Positions 27,560-35,745 of a stretch of DNA of 64,000 bases are shown here, one piece after another. Position 1 is the first letter of the stretch; each line of letters begins with the position of its first letter. The position numbers and the translations under genes were made by a program. Below the pieces are notes generated by a model that was given only the letters and a program-made list of their open reading frames with translations, had not been told where the DNA came from and searched no databases. This DNA is from Thermococcus sp. GTDB taxonomy: Archaea > Methanobacteriota_B > Thermococci > Thermococcales > Thermococcaceae. The stretch is from assembly GCA_027075325.1 (NCBI GenBank), contig JALTBN010000026.1, forward strand, positions 1 through 64,000. Reading direction: 5' to 3'.

Positions 27560-29266
27560 TCACCTGACGATAACGTTCAGCTTCTGGAGCTTTACTGTGA
27601 TGCTGTACTCCCTTGAAACGTCCCTGATAACACGGAGTATGGTTTCTCTGGCGTCCCTCTTCAGCTTGCCCTCATCCACACCGGAAAACGAGCCGAAGAG
27701 CCCTCCAACCTCCTCCTTGAGGAAGGATGCCTCGATGTCAACGTAGACGGTTGAATCTTTGACGTCCCAGTTGAGCTTGAGCCACTTAAAGGTAACCCTC
27801 GGAATGAGCTTAAGCTCGGTGTGGAGCCTGCTCTTGAGGATTTCCATGGCAGGTTCAATCCTGCTCTTCAAAAGCGCCTGCTCGCTTTCCCTCTTCTTTT
27901 CTTCAGTAAGGAAGGAGAGCTCGTCTACCCCCGCCTGCTGGAGGAGTTTCTCCACTTCCTTCTCAAGGTCTTCCTTCTTCTGGAGTATCTCAGCGGCTTT
28001 GCTGGACGTTACCTTGGTTCCCGTGGGGGTTACAACCGCTGCAGGCTTCTTTACGAACTCCACATCAACTGCATGGACGGTTATGTAGCGGTCCAGAGTT
28101 TTACCAAGCTCTCTGGCGTGGTGGTTGAGTATATTCCGGATTGTCTTCTGGGCTTCATCCTCCGGCAGCGAGGTCTCAACCACGAGCTTGGCGTTTATCT
28201 CGAACTCCCTGCGGCCCTTCACATCGAAGCTAGCAGCATCCACCTTTATTCCCGCTTCACCCATCTCCCCAACCGCAGTCTTGGCCATCGCGCTGAAGTA
28301 AGTCCACACATCCTCAAGGACGGAGAGTATTATCTTTCCGTCCCTGTCCACCTTTCCCGTCTTCTTCTTGTCTTTTTCAACGATTTCCTGCGGTTTCAGT
28401 TCCTTTCCATCAAGGGAAACACGTATATCCCTGAGAATGGGCTTGACATCGGCCTCCTTAAGTATTACGGGGGCGTGCTTGCTTATGGCGTGAAGCATCC
28501 TCTTCTCAGCTACCTCCCTCATCTGCCCTTCACTGTGGCCGTGGAGGTGGACGTTCAGGTAGAGGACACCACCGGAGAGTTCACCGGAGAACTCAATGCG
28601 GTTGAGCTGGAGGGTTCTTATCCTCTTGGCCTCTTGGAGGAGAAGCTTGGCATACTCCTTCAGGGCACCCTCAAGGTTTTCACCGCCGGGTATTTCAATG
28701 ACTATTTCAACCTCTCCCGGTTTCGATGGAGGTTTGGGCTTCTCTTCCACAGGTTTTTTCGCTTCTTTAGTTTCTTCAACCTTCTTCTCCTCTGCCTGGG
28801 GGGCTTTCGTCTCCCGGGGTTGGGGGGCTGGTTTGGCCTTCTGCACTGGCTGTGCTGGTGGTGCAGAGGGTTTTACCGGTGATTTTTCCCCAAAAAGGTC
28901 ATCCAGCGGGACTTTGGGAGTCTCACTGTAGATTTCCAGGTTGTCAGCTATGGAGAGCTTAGTGCTGATTTCGTCAAGGGAATAAACGTCAACCACCATA
29001 GGAGCGGCGGCCATTCCACGCAGGAGCTCTATAGCATCGTTTCCTTTAACTGGGGTACCCGATTCAATCTCCTGCCCCTCCGCTGCCAAAACCTTGCTGC
29101 TGTCAAAAAGAACCGTTAAGTAATATCTTGAGCTTCCCTTCTTTCCGAGGGCTTTGATAAAAACTGAACTTGAGTCGGAAAGTGCCTCCTGTATCTCCCT
29201 GAGCAGTTCCCCAGGAGACGTTACAACTATGTTCTCCTTAAGGGGCTTAACATCTGGCAGCTTCAT
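27560..29266 (-). CDS. DUF2226-like multidomain protein of unknown function
   Basis: 568 residues. Residues 1-120 form an alpha/beta domain (SPGELLREIQEALSDSSSVFIKAL) that I tentatively match to DUF2226, an archaeal family without known function. A Pro/Lys/Glu-rich disordered linker spans about 125-185. The rest has three successive domains of similar strand-helix look, each with long beta strands followed by an amphipathic helix (for example VEIVIEIPGG, FEINAKLVVETSLPEDEAQ, VYVDIEASFLKE), suggesting internal duplication, and a coiled-coil segment near 420-450. No membrane segment. ATG 29266 follows ggtgagaac. A TATA element lies at 29299-29310. Confidence 0.7.
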   Translation of the reverse strand: MKLPDVKPLKENIVVTSPGELLREIQEALSDSSSVFIKALGKKGSSRYYLTVLFDSSKVLAAEGQEIESGTPVKGNDAIELLRGMAAAPMVVDVYSLDEISTKLSIADNLEIYSETPKVPLDDLFGEKSPVKPSAPPAQPVQKAKPAPQPRETKAPQAEEKKVEETKEAKKPVEEKPKPPSKPGEVEIVIEIPGGENLEGALKEYAKLLLQEAKRIRTLQLNRIEFSGELSGGVLYLNVHLHGHSEGQMREVAEKRMLHAISKHAPVILKEADVKPILRDIRVSLDGKELKPQEIVEKDKKKTGKVDRDGKIILSVLEDVWTYFSAMAKTAVGEMGEAGIKVDAASFDVKGRREFEINAKLVVETSLPEDEAQKTIRNILNHHARELGKTLDRYITVHAVDVEFVKKPAAVVTPTGTKVTSSKAAEILQKKEDLEKEVEKLLQQAGVDELSFLTEEKKRESEQALLKSRIEPAMEILKSRLHTELKLIPRVTFKWLKLNWDVKDSTVYVDIEASFLKEEVGGLFGSFSGVDEGKLKRDARETILRVIRDVSREYSITVKLQKLNVIVR

Positions 29267-29298
29267 GTTCTCACCGTCTGATTGGTTAGTGGGCGACA

Positions 29299-29352
29299 CC
29301 TATATATATCCGAAACACCAATGGGAGTTGTCCCTTCCCGTTGAAATATATC
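29299..29352. promoter_or_regulatory. Divergent promoters of the DUF2226-like and RCK-DHH genes
   Basis: On the minus strand gatatatatagg (29299-29310) is a strong TATA element about 33-44 bases before the DUF2226-like ATG. On the plus strand gaaatatatc (29343-29352) is placed to start transcription near 29373, just before aggtggtga and the ATG at 29393. A second plus-strand element (ctatttaaac) lies too close to the start to leave the ribosome binding site in the transcript. Confidence 0.5.
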
Positions 29353-29392
29353 AACGCACCTATTTAAACGTTGTTGCTCACAGGTGGTGATC

Positions 29393-30856
29393 ATGAGGAT
29401 CCTGGTGCTGGGAGGCGGCAGCATCGGTCGCCAGATAGCCGAATCGCTCAAGGGAGAGTTTGAGATAATCCTCGTGGAGAAGGACGAAATCAGGGCCAAA
29501 TCCCTGGCCGAAAGCGGCTTCAACGTAGTGCAGGGAGACTTCTCATACACCGCCACCCTCCTGAAGGCAGGGGTTGATAAGGCGGACGCCGTTGTTATAA
29601 CCACCAGAAACCTGGAAACAGTGAAAAAAACAGTTTATATAATCCGGACCAATAACGGGGACGTTCCGATAATAACCCTTCTTCCGGATGACATGCCAAA
29701 GGAGACCCTAGAGGACGTTATCCTTGAAGAGTTCGAGAAGGAGGTGCACGTTGATCACGGCATCTACCCGCAGAAGGCCATCACCGAGGCGTTCCTCCGC
29801 ACCCTTTTTGAGCTGGGGGAAAGAAAGAACGCTCTCATGCTCTATAAAAAGCTCCAGGAGCTGAAGGCAAAGGGGGATTCCCTTCTCATCCTGACCCACG
29901 ACAACCCCGACCCCGATGCGATATCCGCTGCAGTGGCCCTCTCCGTCATAGCCCAGAACGCCGGTTTAAAAACGACCATAGCCCACGGGGGCGAGGTCAC
30001 CCACCACGAAAACCAGGCCTTTGTGAATCTCCTGGGAGTTCATCTGAGAAAGGCCTCCCTCGGTTCCTATGAGATAAGGAAGCACCCGTTCATAGCCCTC
30101 GTCGATTGCCAGCCCAACGGCAACCTGACTGTTCTGGATCCCGACGACCTCTCCAGGGTGCAGATAATAATCGACCACCACCAGGTGTTCCAGCACCTCC
30201 ACGAACTTCTGCCCGACGATGCCTTCCTGGATATAAGACCCGAGGTCAAGTCATCCGCAGCGATACTGACGGAATACATAAAATCCCTCAACATAACGCC
30301 TTCCGAGAACCTCGCGACTGCCCTCTTCTATGGAATCTACACCGACACCAAGAAGTTCTCGAAGCTGAGCCACGTTGATTTGAAGGCGATAGAGTTCCTA
30401 GCCGGGCGCGTCAACCACGAGCTCCTCGACAGGATAGAGCACCCTGATATATCAACCGAAACAGCGGAGATACTCGCCAGGGCGATACTGAACAGAAAAC
30501 CCTACAAGAACATAGTGGTGTCCAACGTTGGCTTCATACGGAACAGGGACGCCCTGGCAGAATCGGCGGACTTCCTCCTTAGACTTGAGGGCATAACAAC
30601 GGTTCTGGTTTTTGGCATAGTCGAAGATTACATAGAGATGTCGGCGAGAACGAGGGACGTCCGCGTCAACATAGGAGCCGTCATGAAGGAGGCGTTCAGC
30701 GACATTGGAAGCGGGGGAGGCCACGCAACGATGGGCGGCGCCAGGATTCCTCTGGGGCTCTTCAAGCTCGCAAAGGATAAAAACTCTCTTTTGAGGCTTG
30801 CCGAGGAAGCCATAACCGAGAAATTCCTCGAAGCCCTTCACGTCAAGGAAGGTTAA
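29393..30856 (+). CDS. RCK (TrkA-N) and DHH-DHHA1 phosphoesterase fusion protein
   Basis: 487 residues. Residues 1-115 are a Rossmann-type RCK/TrkA-N domain (ILVLGGGSIGRQIAESL). From about 160 comes a DHH phosphoesterase with LTHDNPDPDAISAA (first metal motif), FIALVDCQPNG and IIIDHHQVF (the DHH), then a DHHA1 domain ending in GSGGGHATMGGA. DHH enzymes cut cyclic or short linear nucleotides (c-di-AMP, nanoRNA) or act as exonucleases. The RCK domain usually senses NAD(H), c-di-AMP or ions. A nucleotide-messenger phosphodiesterase is a reasonable guess. ATG 29393 follows aggtggtga. The 3' end abuts a minus-strand RNA gene. Confidence 0.82.
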   Translation: MRILVLGGGSIGRQIAESLKGEFEIILVEKDEIRAKSLAESGFNVVQGDFSYTATLLKAGVDKADAVVITTRNLETVKKTVYIIRTNNGDVPIITLLPDDMPKETLEDVILEEFEKEVHVDHGIYPQKAITEAFLRTLFELGERKNALMLYKKLQELKAKGDSLLILTHDNPDPDAISAAVALSVIAQNAGLKTTIAHGGEVTHHENQAFVNLLGVHLRKASLGSYEIRKHPFIALVDCQPNGNLTVLDPDDLSRVQIIIDHHQVFQHLHELLPDDAFLDIRPEVKSSAAILTEYIKSLNITPSENLATALFYGIYTDTKKFSKLSHVDLKAIEFLAGRVNHELLDRIEHPDISTETAEILARAILNRKPYKNIVVSNVGFIRNRDALAESADFLLRLEGITTVLVFGIVEDYIEMSARTRDVRVNIGAVMKEAFSDIGSGGGHATMGGARIPLGLFKLAKDKNSLLRLAEEAITEKFLEALHVKEG

Positions 30857-31007
30857 GCTGTGGGCCTGTCCTATCCCCCGCCTTCATCGGAGGCCGAGCC
30901 ACTCTCCGGCGGTCCGGAGGGCAGGCCCTGTGCGCCCGGCATCGTCGAATCCGATCATCGCAGCCCGAACGCTCCCGGACCCGGGCCACCGGGCGCGTCG
31001 GATGCAT
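30857..31007 (-). ncRNA. Probable two-hairpin H/ACA guide RNA
   Basis: A GC-rich, non-coding stretch in a low-GC gap. On the minus strand, hairpin 1 has an 8-bp lower stem, GCGCCCGG (30996-30989) with CCGGGCGC (30939-30932), directly followed by ACA (30931-30929). Hairpin 2 has a 7-bp lower stem, GGGCCTG (30928-30922) with CAGGCCC (30868-30862), directly followed by ACA (30861-30859). In hairpin 1 an upper stem GGGUCCG/CGGAUUC leaves a pocket UGGCCC/GACGAUG, and the upper stem ends 15 nt before the ACA, as the 14-16 nt rule of archaeal H/ACA guides requires. Both hairpins carry CGATGA near the apex, a K-turn or K-loop type sequence for L7Ae. A TATA-like ccttaaaac (31036-31028) predicts a 5' end near 31007. 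The RNA would guide pseudouridylation of rRNA. Confidence 0.65.
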
Positions 31008-31090
31008 ACGAATGATTTTCGGGAGCAGTTTTAAGGTTTTTGAAATTAATAACTAGTAGGAATATCTTCTTCAAAACTTCATGCCGAAAA

Positions 31091-31099
31091 GTATATAAG
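31091..31099 (+). promoter_or_regulatory. TATA box for AdoMet synthetase
   Basis: gtatataag is a near-ideal archaeal TATA element. Initiation near 31120 leaves a leader of about 24 bases that carries ggaggtga before the ATG at 31144. Confidence 0.65.
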
Positions 31100-31143
31100 C
31101 GGATGAACAGACCAGTTCACGTTCAGTTTTGGAGGTGACGCTC

Positions 31144-32361
31144 ATGGTCGAGAAGGTCAGGAACATAGTCGTTGAGGAAATGATGAGAACCCCCGTTGAA
31201 ATGCAGCAGGTTGAGCTCGTGGAGAGGAAGGGTATCGGTCACCCTGACAGCATAGCGGATGGAATCGCCGAATCAGTCAGCAGGGCCCTCAGCAGGGAGT
31301 ACATCAAAAGATATGGAATCATCCTCCACCACAACACCGACCAGGTGGAGGTCGTTGGAGGAAAGGCATACCCGCGCTTCGGCGGCGGTGAGGTCATCAA
31401 GCCGATATACATCCTCCTCTCAGGAAGGGCCGTTGAGATGGTCGACAGGGAGGAGTTCCCGGTTCATGAGGTCGCCATAAAGGCCGCCCGCGAATACCTC
31501 AGGAAGGCCGTTCGCCACCTCGACCTTGACAACCACGTCATCATAGACTCCCGCATCGGCCAGGGAAGCGTTGACCTCGTCGGCGTCTTCAACAAGGCCA
31601 AGGAGAACCCGATCCCTCTCGCCAACGACACCAGCTTTGGAGTCGGCTACGCCCCTCTCAGCGAGACCGAGAGGATAGTCCTTGAGACGGAAAAGCTCCT
31701 CAACAGCGACGAGTTCAAGAAGAAGTGGCCGGCCGTCGGCGAGGACATCAAGGTCATGGGCCTCAGGAAGGGCGACGAGATAGACCTTACCATCGCTGCG
31801 GCCATAGTCGACAGCGAGGTCGACACCCCGGACGACTACATGGCCGTCAAGGAGGCCATCCACGACGCAGCCTGGGAGATAGTAGAGGAGCACACCCAGA
31901 GGCCGACCAAGGTCTACGTCAACACCGCCGACGACCCGAAGAAGGACATCTACTACATCACCGTCACCGGAACGAGCGCAGAGGCCGGAGACGACGGTTC
32001 CGTTGGAAGGGGCAACAGGGTGAACGGCCTCATACCGCCCAACAGGCACATGAGCATGGAAGCGGCAGCAGGCAAGAACCCCGTTTCCCACGTCGGAAAG
32101 ATATACAACCTCCTCTCGATGCTCATAGCCAACGACATAGCCGAGCAGGTCGAAGGGGTAGAGGAGGTCTACGTCAGAATCCTGAGCCAGATAGGCAAGC
32201 CCATCGACGAGCCGCTCGTCGCCAGCGTCCAGGTGATACCGAAGAAGGGCTACTCACTCGACGTCATCGAGAAGCCGGCCTACGAGATAGCCGATGCATG
32301 GCTCGCCGACATAACCAAGATTCAGAAGATGATCCTTGAGGACAAGCTCAGCGTCTTCTGA
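31144..32361 (+). CDS. mat: S-adenosylmethionine synthetase, archaeal type
   Basis: 405 residues, the archaeal MAT family that differs strongly from bacterial Met[16 protein letters not shown] is the ATP/methionine site, and [26 protein letters not shown] is conserved across archaeal enzymes (first 20 residues from GRGNR). It makes AdoMet from methionine and ATP, the donor for methylation, radical SAM enzymes and, after decarboxylation, the aminopropyl groups used by speE. ATG 31144 follows ggaggtga; an in-frame TTG five codons upstream is unlikely. Confidence 0.96.
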   Translation: MVEKVRNIVVEEMMRTPVEMQQVELVERKGIGHPDSIADGIAESVSRALSREYIKRYGIILHHNTDQVEVVGGKAYPRFGGGEVIKPIYILLSGRAVEMVDREEFPVHEVAIKAAREYLRKAVRHLDLDNHVIIDSRIGQGSVDLVGVFNKAKENPIPLANDTSFGVGYAPLSETERIVLETEKLLNSDEFKKKWPAVGEDIKVMGLRKGDEIDLTIAAAIVDSEVDTPDDYMAVKEAIHDAAWEIVEEHTQRPTKVYVNTADDPKKDIYYITVTGTSAEAGDDGSVGRGNRVNGLIPPNRHMSMEAAAGKNPVSHVGKIYNLLSMLIANDIAEQVEGVEEVYVRILSQIGKPIDEPLVASVQVIPKKGYSLDVIEKPAYEIADAWLADITKIQKMILEDKLSVF

Positions 32362-32385
32362 ACTCGTTTTCTATTCCTCCCCTCT

Positions 32386-34974
32386 TTATCCTTCATTTCC
32401 GATCATCGCCATTATCTTCCTGTGGAGCTGCTTTATCAGCTCGCGCCTGTCCTCCATGAGAACCACGTCGCTCGCTCCAATCGCTTCGAGGTTGAAGGCG
32501 AAGGGACTCGGAACCTCTTTCTTCTCGATAACAACATTGACCTTGCCTTCTCTGACCCAGCTCAGGAAAAGCTCTGCCTTTTCAACGTCCATCTTGTCCT
32601 CCATTATCTCGCGGTAGACTTCCCTGAGGAGCGGGAAGTCGGGGTAGTTCTCCTTTAAGACTTTGAGCAGCGCAACGGCCATGACCTGCTGTCTTCCGAG
32701 GCGCTTCTTCCTCCCAACATAGCGCCTGAGGATGAGCAGTCCGCGGTTGGCAACGTGCCTGAAGCGCCTCTTCAAAAGCTCCGTGTTGTCCAAGGCTCTC
32801 TTGAGAACCTCGCGGAGGTCTTCAATCATGAACAGCTCCCTTATCTCGACCTCGGAGAGCTTTGCCTCCTTCGGGACCCTCATGAGGAAGCCGTTGTCGT
32901 TTATCGCTATCCCGACGTTGCAGCCCTTCCAGCGGCTTATCGCGTAGGCGAAGGCCCTGCTTAAAGCGTCGTTGGCGCGCCTGCCGATGAGGGTGTGGTA
33001 GAAGTACTCCCAGGTTTCCTTCTTCTCAACTTCCTCAACCAAAACCGTCTCATCGTCCGGGACGGTAGAGTAGCGCGCCTGCTCGCGGAAGTAAGCTACA
33101 ATCGCCCTCACCGCCTTCTCGTCTATGCCGTACTTCCGCATGAGCCTTTTCACGGCGTCCCTTCTCCCAAGGAGGCCTTTAACCTCCCTTCTAAAGCGCT
33201 GGATATCGAGGGCAAGGTCAAAGCTCAACGGCAGCATCTCCGAGAACCACGCGGGGATAGTCGGCTTCGCCCCCTCGCGCGGGATAACATATATCTTGTT
33301 GCCCCTGCTCTTTACGAACTCGTAGGTTCTTCCTGCTAAGACGAAGATATCACCTGGCATTAACCTCTCGGCAAACTCCTCCTCAACCGTTCCTATCATC
33401 TGCTTGTCCATCGTGTAAACCCTGATTTTTGCCTCGTCGGGGATGGTGCCGACGTTCATGTAGTATATTGCCCGCGTCATCTTGCCGCGCCTTCCGAAGC
33501 GGCCGTCTTCAAGCCATATCTTCGCGTAGACCTTCCGCTCCTCAAGCCCCTCGTACTCGCCAGCCAAATACTTCAAAACGCTCATGAAGTCCTCGAAGGA
33601 TAAATCGCGGTAGGGGTAGGCCCTCCTAACGACGCGGTAGGCTTCATCAACCTCCCAGACCCTGTTGAGCGCCATGCCGAGGAGGTGCTGCACCAAGACG
33701 TCGAGCGGGTTTTTAGGTATTTTAACTCTGTCGAGCCTTCCGTTCCTTGCGTTGTGCGCCAAGACGGTAACCTCAACGAGGTCGTCTCTGTCTAGGGCTA
33801 TTATCACTCCCCTGCTGACCTCGTGGAGCCTGTGGCCGGCCCTACCGATTCTCTGCAACGCGCGGTTGACGCTCTTCGGCGAACCGATGAGAACAACCAA
33901 ATCGATTGTACCGATGTCAATCCCTAACTCAAGGCTTGTCGAAGTGACAACCGCTTTGAGTTCTCCTCGCTTCAGCTTCTCCTCGACGTCAAGGCGAACC
34001 TCTCGGGAGAGACTGGAGTGGTGGGCCTCGATTAAACCTTCAAACTCCAGATAGCGCTTCTTCAGGTTGAAAGCGACTCTCTCGGCTCCACTCCTCGTGT
34101 TGGTGAAAATGAGCGTCGTTCTGTTCGCCCGTATAAGCTCTGCCAGGCGGGAGTAGAGGGCATCGCTCAGAACGCTAGCCGGGGTGTATATCAGGTCTTC
34201 AACGACGCTCTCGACCCTTATCTCCGTCTCCTTCGCGAAGCTGACGTCAACGATGAGGCCCGGCCTCGGTTTCCCCTCGTCGTCGAAGCCGAAGACGAAC
34301 TTTGCGACCTCTTCAAGGGGATGTATCGTTGCACTCAGGCCTATCCTTACGAACTCCCTCTCGGCCATCTCCTCTAACCTTTCGACGCTCAGGGCTAAGT
34401 GGGAGCCGCGCTTGTTTTCCGCCAATGCGTGAACCTCGTCGATTATGAGGTATTTCACCGTCTTCAATCTCTCGCGAAACTTGGGGGCGTTTAGAGCTAT
34501 CGCCAGACTCTCCGGTGTCGTGATGAGTATGTGGGGCGGCTTCTTCACCATCTTGCTCTTCTGGTAGCTTGAGGTGTCGCTTGTCCTTATTCCGACGCGG
34601 ATTTCTGGTAAGTCGTAGCCGAGTTCCTTTGCCACTTCCTTTATCTCCGCCAAGGGCCCCTCAAGGTTGCGCTTTATGTCGTTGTTGAGCGCCCTAAGCG
34701 GTGAGACGTAGAGGACGTAGATTTTATCCTCGAGCTTCCCTTCCTTCCCGAGGAGAATCAGCTCGTTTATCGCCGAGAGAAAAGCGGACAGGGTCTTTCC
34801 AGAACCGGTGGGCGAGGAAATGAGGACGTTCTCTCCCCTGTGGATTTCCACCACAGCGTAGCGCTGGGGAGGTGTAAAGCTCCCGAACTTCCGCTTAAAC
34901 CACTCCCTAACCGGCTCGCTCAGGATGGAGAATATCTCTTTGTCCGTGTACTCCCTCTCGGCCCACCGTATCAT
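32386..34974 (-). CDS. Lhr-family superfamily 2 helicase
   Basis: 862 residues. The helicase core has SSPTGSGKT (motif I), DEVH (motif II, in YLIIDEVHALAENKRGSH), GLSATIHP (motif III), FTNTRSGAERVA (motif IV), STSLELGIDIG (motif V) and QRIGRAGHR (motif VI). After it come the winged helix and the long Lhr-type domain 4, giving the core-only Lhr length of about 850-900 residues (aLhr2 type) without the extra C-terminal half of bacterial Lhr. Lhr proteins unwind DNA or RNA-DNA hybrids with 3'-5' polarity. ATG 34974 follows gagggtt. A phosphoesterase gene lies upstream on the same strand. Confidence 0.9.
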   Translation of the reverse strand: MIRWAEREYTDKEIFSILSEPVREWFKRKFGSFTPPQRYAVVEIHRGENVLISSPTGSGKTLSAFLSAINELILLGKEGKLEDKIYVLYVSPLRALNNDIKRNLEGPLAEIKEVAKELGYDLPEIRVGIRTSDTSSYQKSKMVKKPPHILITTPESLAIALNAPKFRERLKTVKYLIIDEVHALAENKRGSHLALSVERLEEMAEREFVRIGLSATIHPLEEVAKFVFGFDDEGKPRPGLIVDVSFAKETEIRVESVVEDLIYTPASVLSDALYSRLAELIRANRTTLIFTNTRSGAERVAFNLKKRYLEFEGLIEAHHSSLSREVRLDVEEKLKRGELKAVVTSTSLELGIDIGTIDLVVLIGSPKSVNRALQRIGRAGHRLHEVSRGVIIALDRDDLVEVTVLAHNARNGRLDRVKIPKNPLDVLVQHLLGMALNRVWEVDEAYRVVRRAYPYRDLSFEDFMSVLKYLAGEYEGLEERKVYAKIWLEDGRFGRRGKMTRAIYYMNVGTIPDEAKIRVYTMDKQMIGTVEEEFAERLMPGDIFVLAGRTYEFVKSRGNKIYVIPREGAKPTIPAWFSEMLPLSFDLALDIQRFRREVKGLLGRRDAVKRLMRKYGIDEKAVRAIVAYFREQARYSTVPDDETVLVEEVEKKETWEYFYHTLIGRRANDALSRAFAYAISRWKGCNVGIAINDNGFLMRVPKEAKLSEVEIRELFMIEDLREVLKRALDNTELLKRRFRHVANRGLLILRRYVGRKKRLGRQQVMAVALLKVLKENYPDFPLLREVYREIMEDKMDVEKAELFLSWVREGKVNVVIEKKEVPSPFAFNLEAIGASDVVLMEDRRELIKQLHRKIMAMIGNEG

Positions 34975-35020
34975 GGGTGAACCCTCTCGCACCGAATTAA
35001 AAACTTTTTGGCTTTGGAAT

Positions 35021-35710
35021 TCAAACCATGCTCAGCCTCCTGAGGGCCTCCAAAAGCGCCCCGAGCTCGCCGAAATCAAGGACTTCTCCATCTACCGGGA
35101 CGAGCACCCGGAGTTTTGATGTGTCGAACTTCCTGAGGAACGGCGAAACTATCCCCCTCGTCACGTCGTTCCCGTAGGCCCAGGGGCTGAAGGCCGGGAG
35201 GACTATCAGGCTCTCGCCCTTTAAGAAGACGGACACCTTGACGCTCGCCCCGACCTCGTCCCTCAGCCTCACCGCAGGGTGCTCGTGGCCTATTATGAAG
35301 CGCTCTCCCTCCTCAAGCCTGTGCCCGTGGACGAGCTTCCAGCGGCCGAGCTCAAGCGACTCAACAACCTCCACACCCAGTTCCCTCAGCCAGGCCACCC
35401 CAACGTCGTGGTTGCCCCTGACCAGCATTATCTCGTCGGTGTAACTTTCCAGGGCCCCGAAGAAGGTTTCCAGCTCAAGCTTCTCCCTCCTGAGGGGAAC
35501 GAAGGAGTGCTTCAAATCCCCGTTGATGATGAGCCTCTTGGGCCTCTCCCTCTCCAGAAGGCTCTGGAGCGACGAGGTAACCTCACCGAGGAGCTTGGGG
35601 ACGTAGTTGCCCTCCCTGGCCATGGCCTCCTCGAAGCCTATGTGGAGGTCGGCTATGATGAGCGCATTCCCGGCTTTTAGGGCCTTTTCTGGGAGAAACC
35701 TGAACTTCAT
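35021..35710 (-). CDS. Metallophosphoesterase, Lhr-associated type
   Basis: 229 residues of the calcineurin-like fold. Metal motifs are IIADLHIGFE, IINGDLKH, VRGNHDVG, VHGHRL and IIGHEHPAV. The family resembles single-domain SbcD-like phosphoesterases found beside Lhr helicases in bacteria and archaea, where an exonuclease or end-processing role in DNA repair is proposed. Here it lies 46 bases upstream of the helicase start on the same strand, so the pair may form one repair unit. The substrate is not known from sequence. Confidence 0.85.
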   Translation of the reverse strand: MKFRFLPEKALKAGNALIIADLHIGFEEAMAREGNYVPKLLGEVTSSLQSLLERERPKRLIINGDLKHSFVPLRREKLELETFFGALESYTDEIMLVRGNHDVGVAWLRELGVEVVESLELGRWKLVHGHRLEEGERFIIGHEHPAVRLRDEVGASVKVSVFLKGESLIVLPAFSPWAYGNDVTRGIVSPFLRKFDTSKLRVLVPVDGEVLDFGELGALLEALRRLSMV

Positions 35711-35745
35711 GGAGAAAAGTTGAAAAGAGGGGTTAAAACCCTAAC

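Noticed and set aside
27821..28882. 353-codon plus-strand open frame
   Set aside because: Antisense to the DUF2226-like gene. The hydrophobic composition mirrors the Lys/Glu-rich coding strand.
30857..31143. Possible SAM riboswitch in front of the AdoMet synthetase gene
   Set aside because: A TATA box at 31091 places the transcript start after the GC-rich structure, so the structure is not in the leader. The ACA-flanked hairpins read on the minus strand explain it better.
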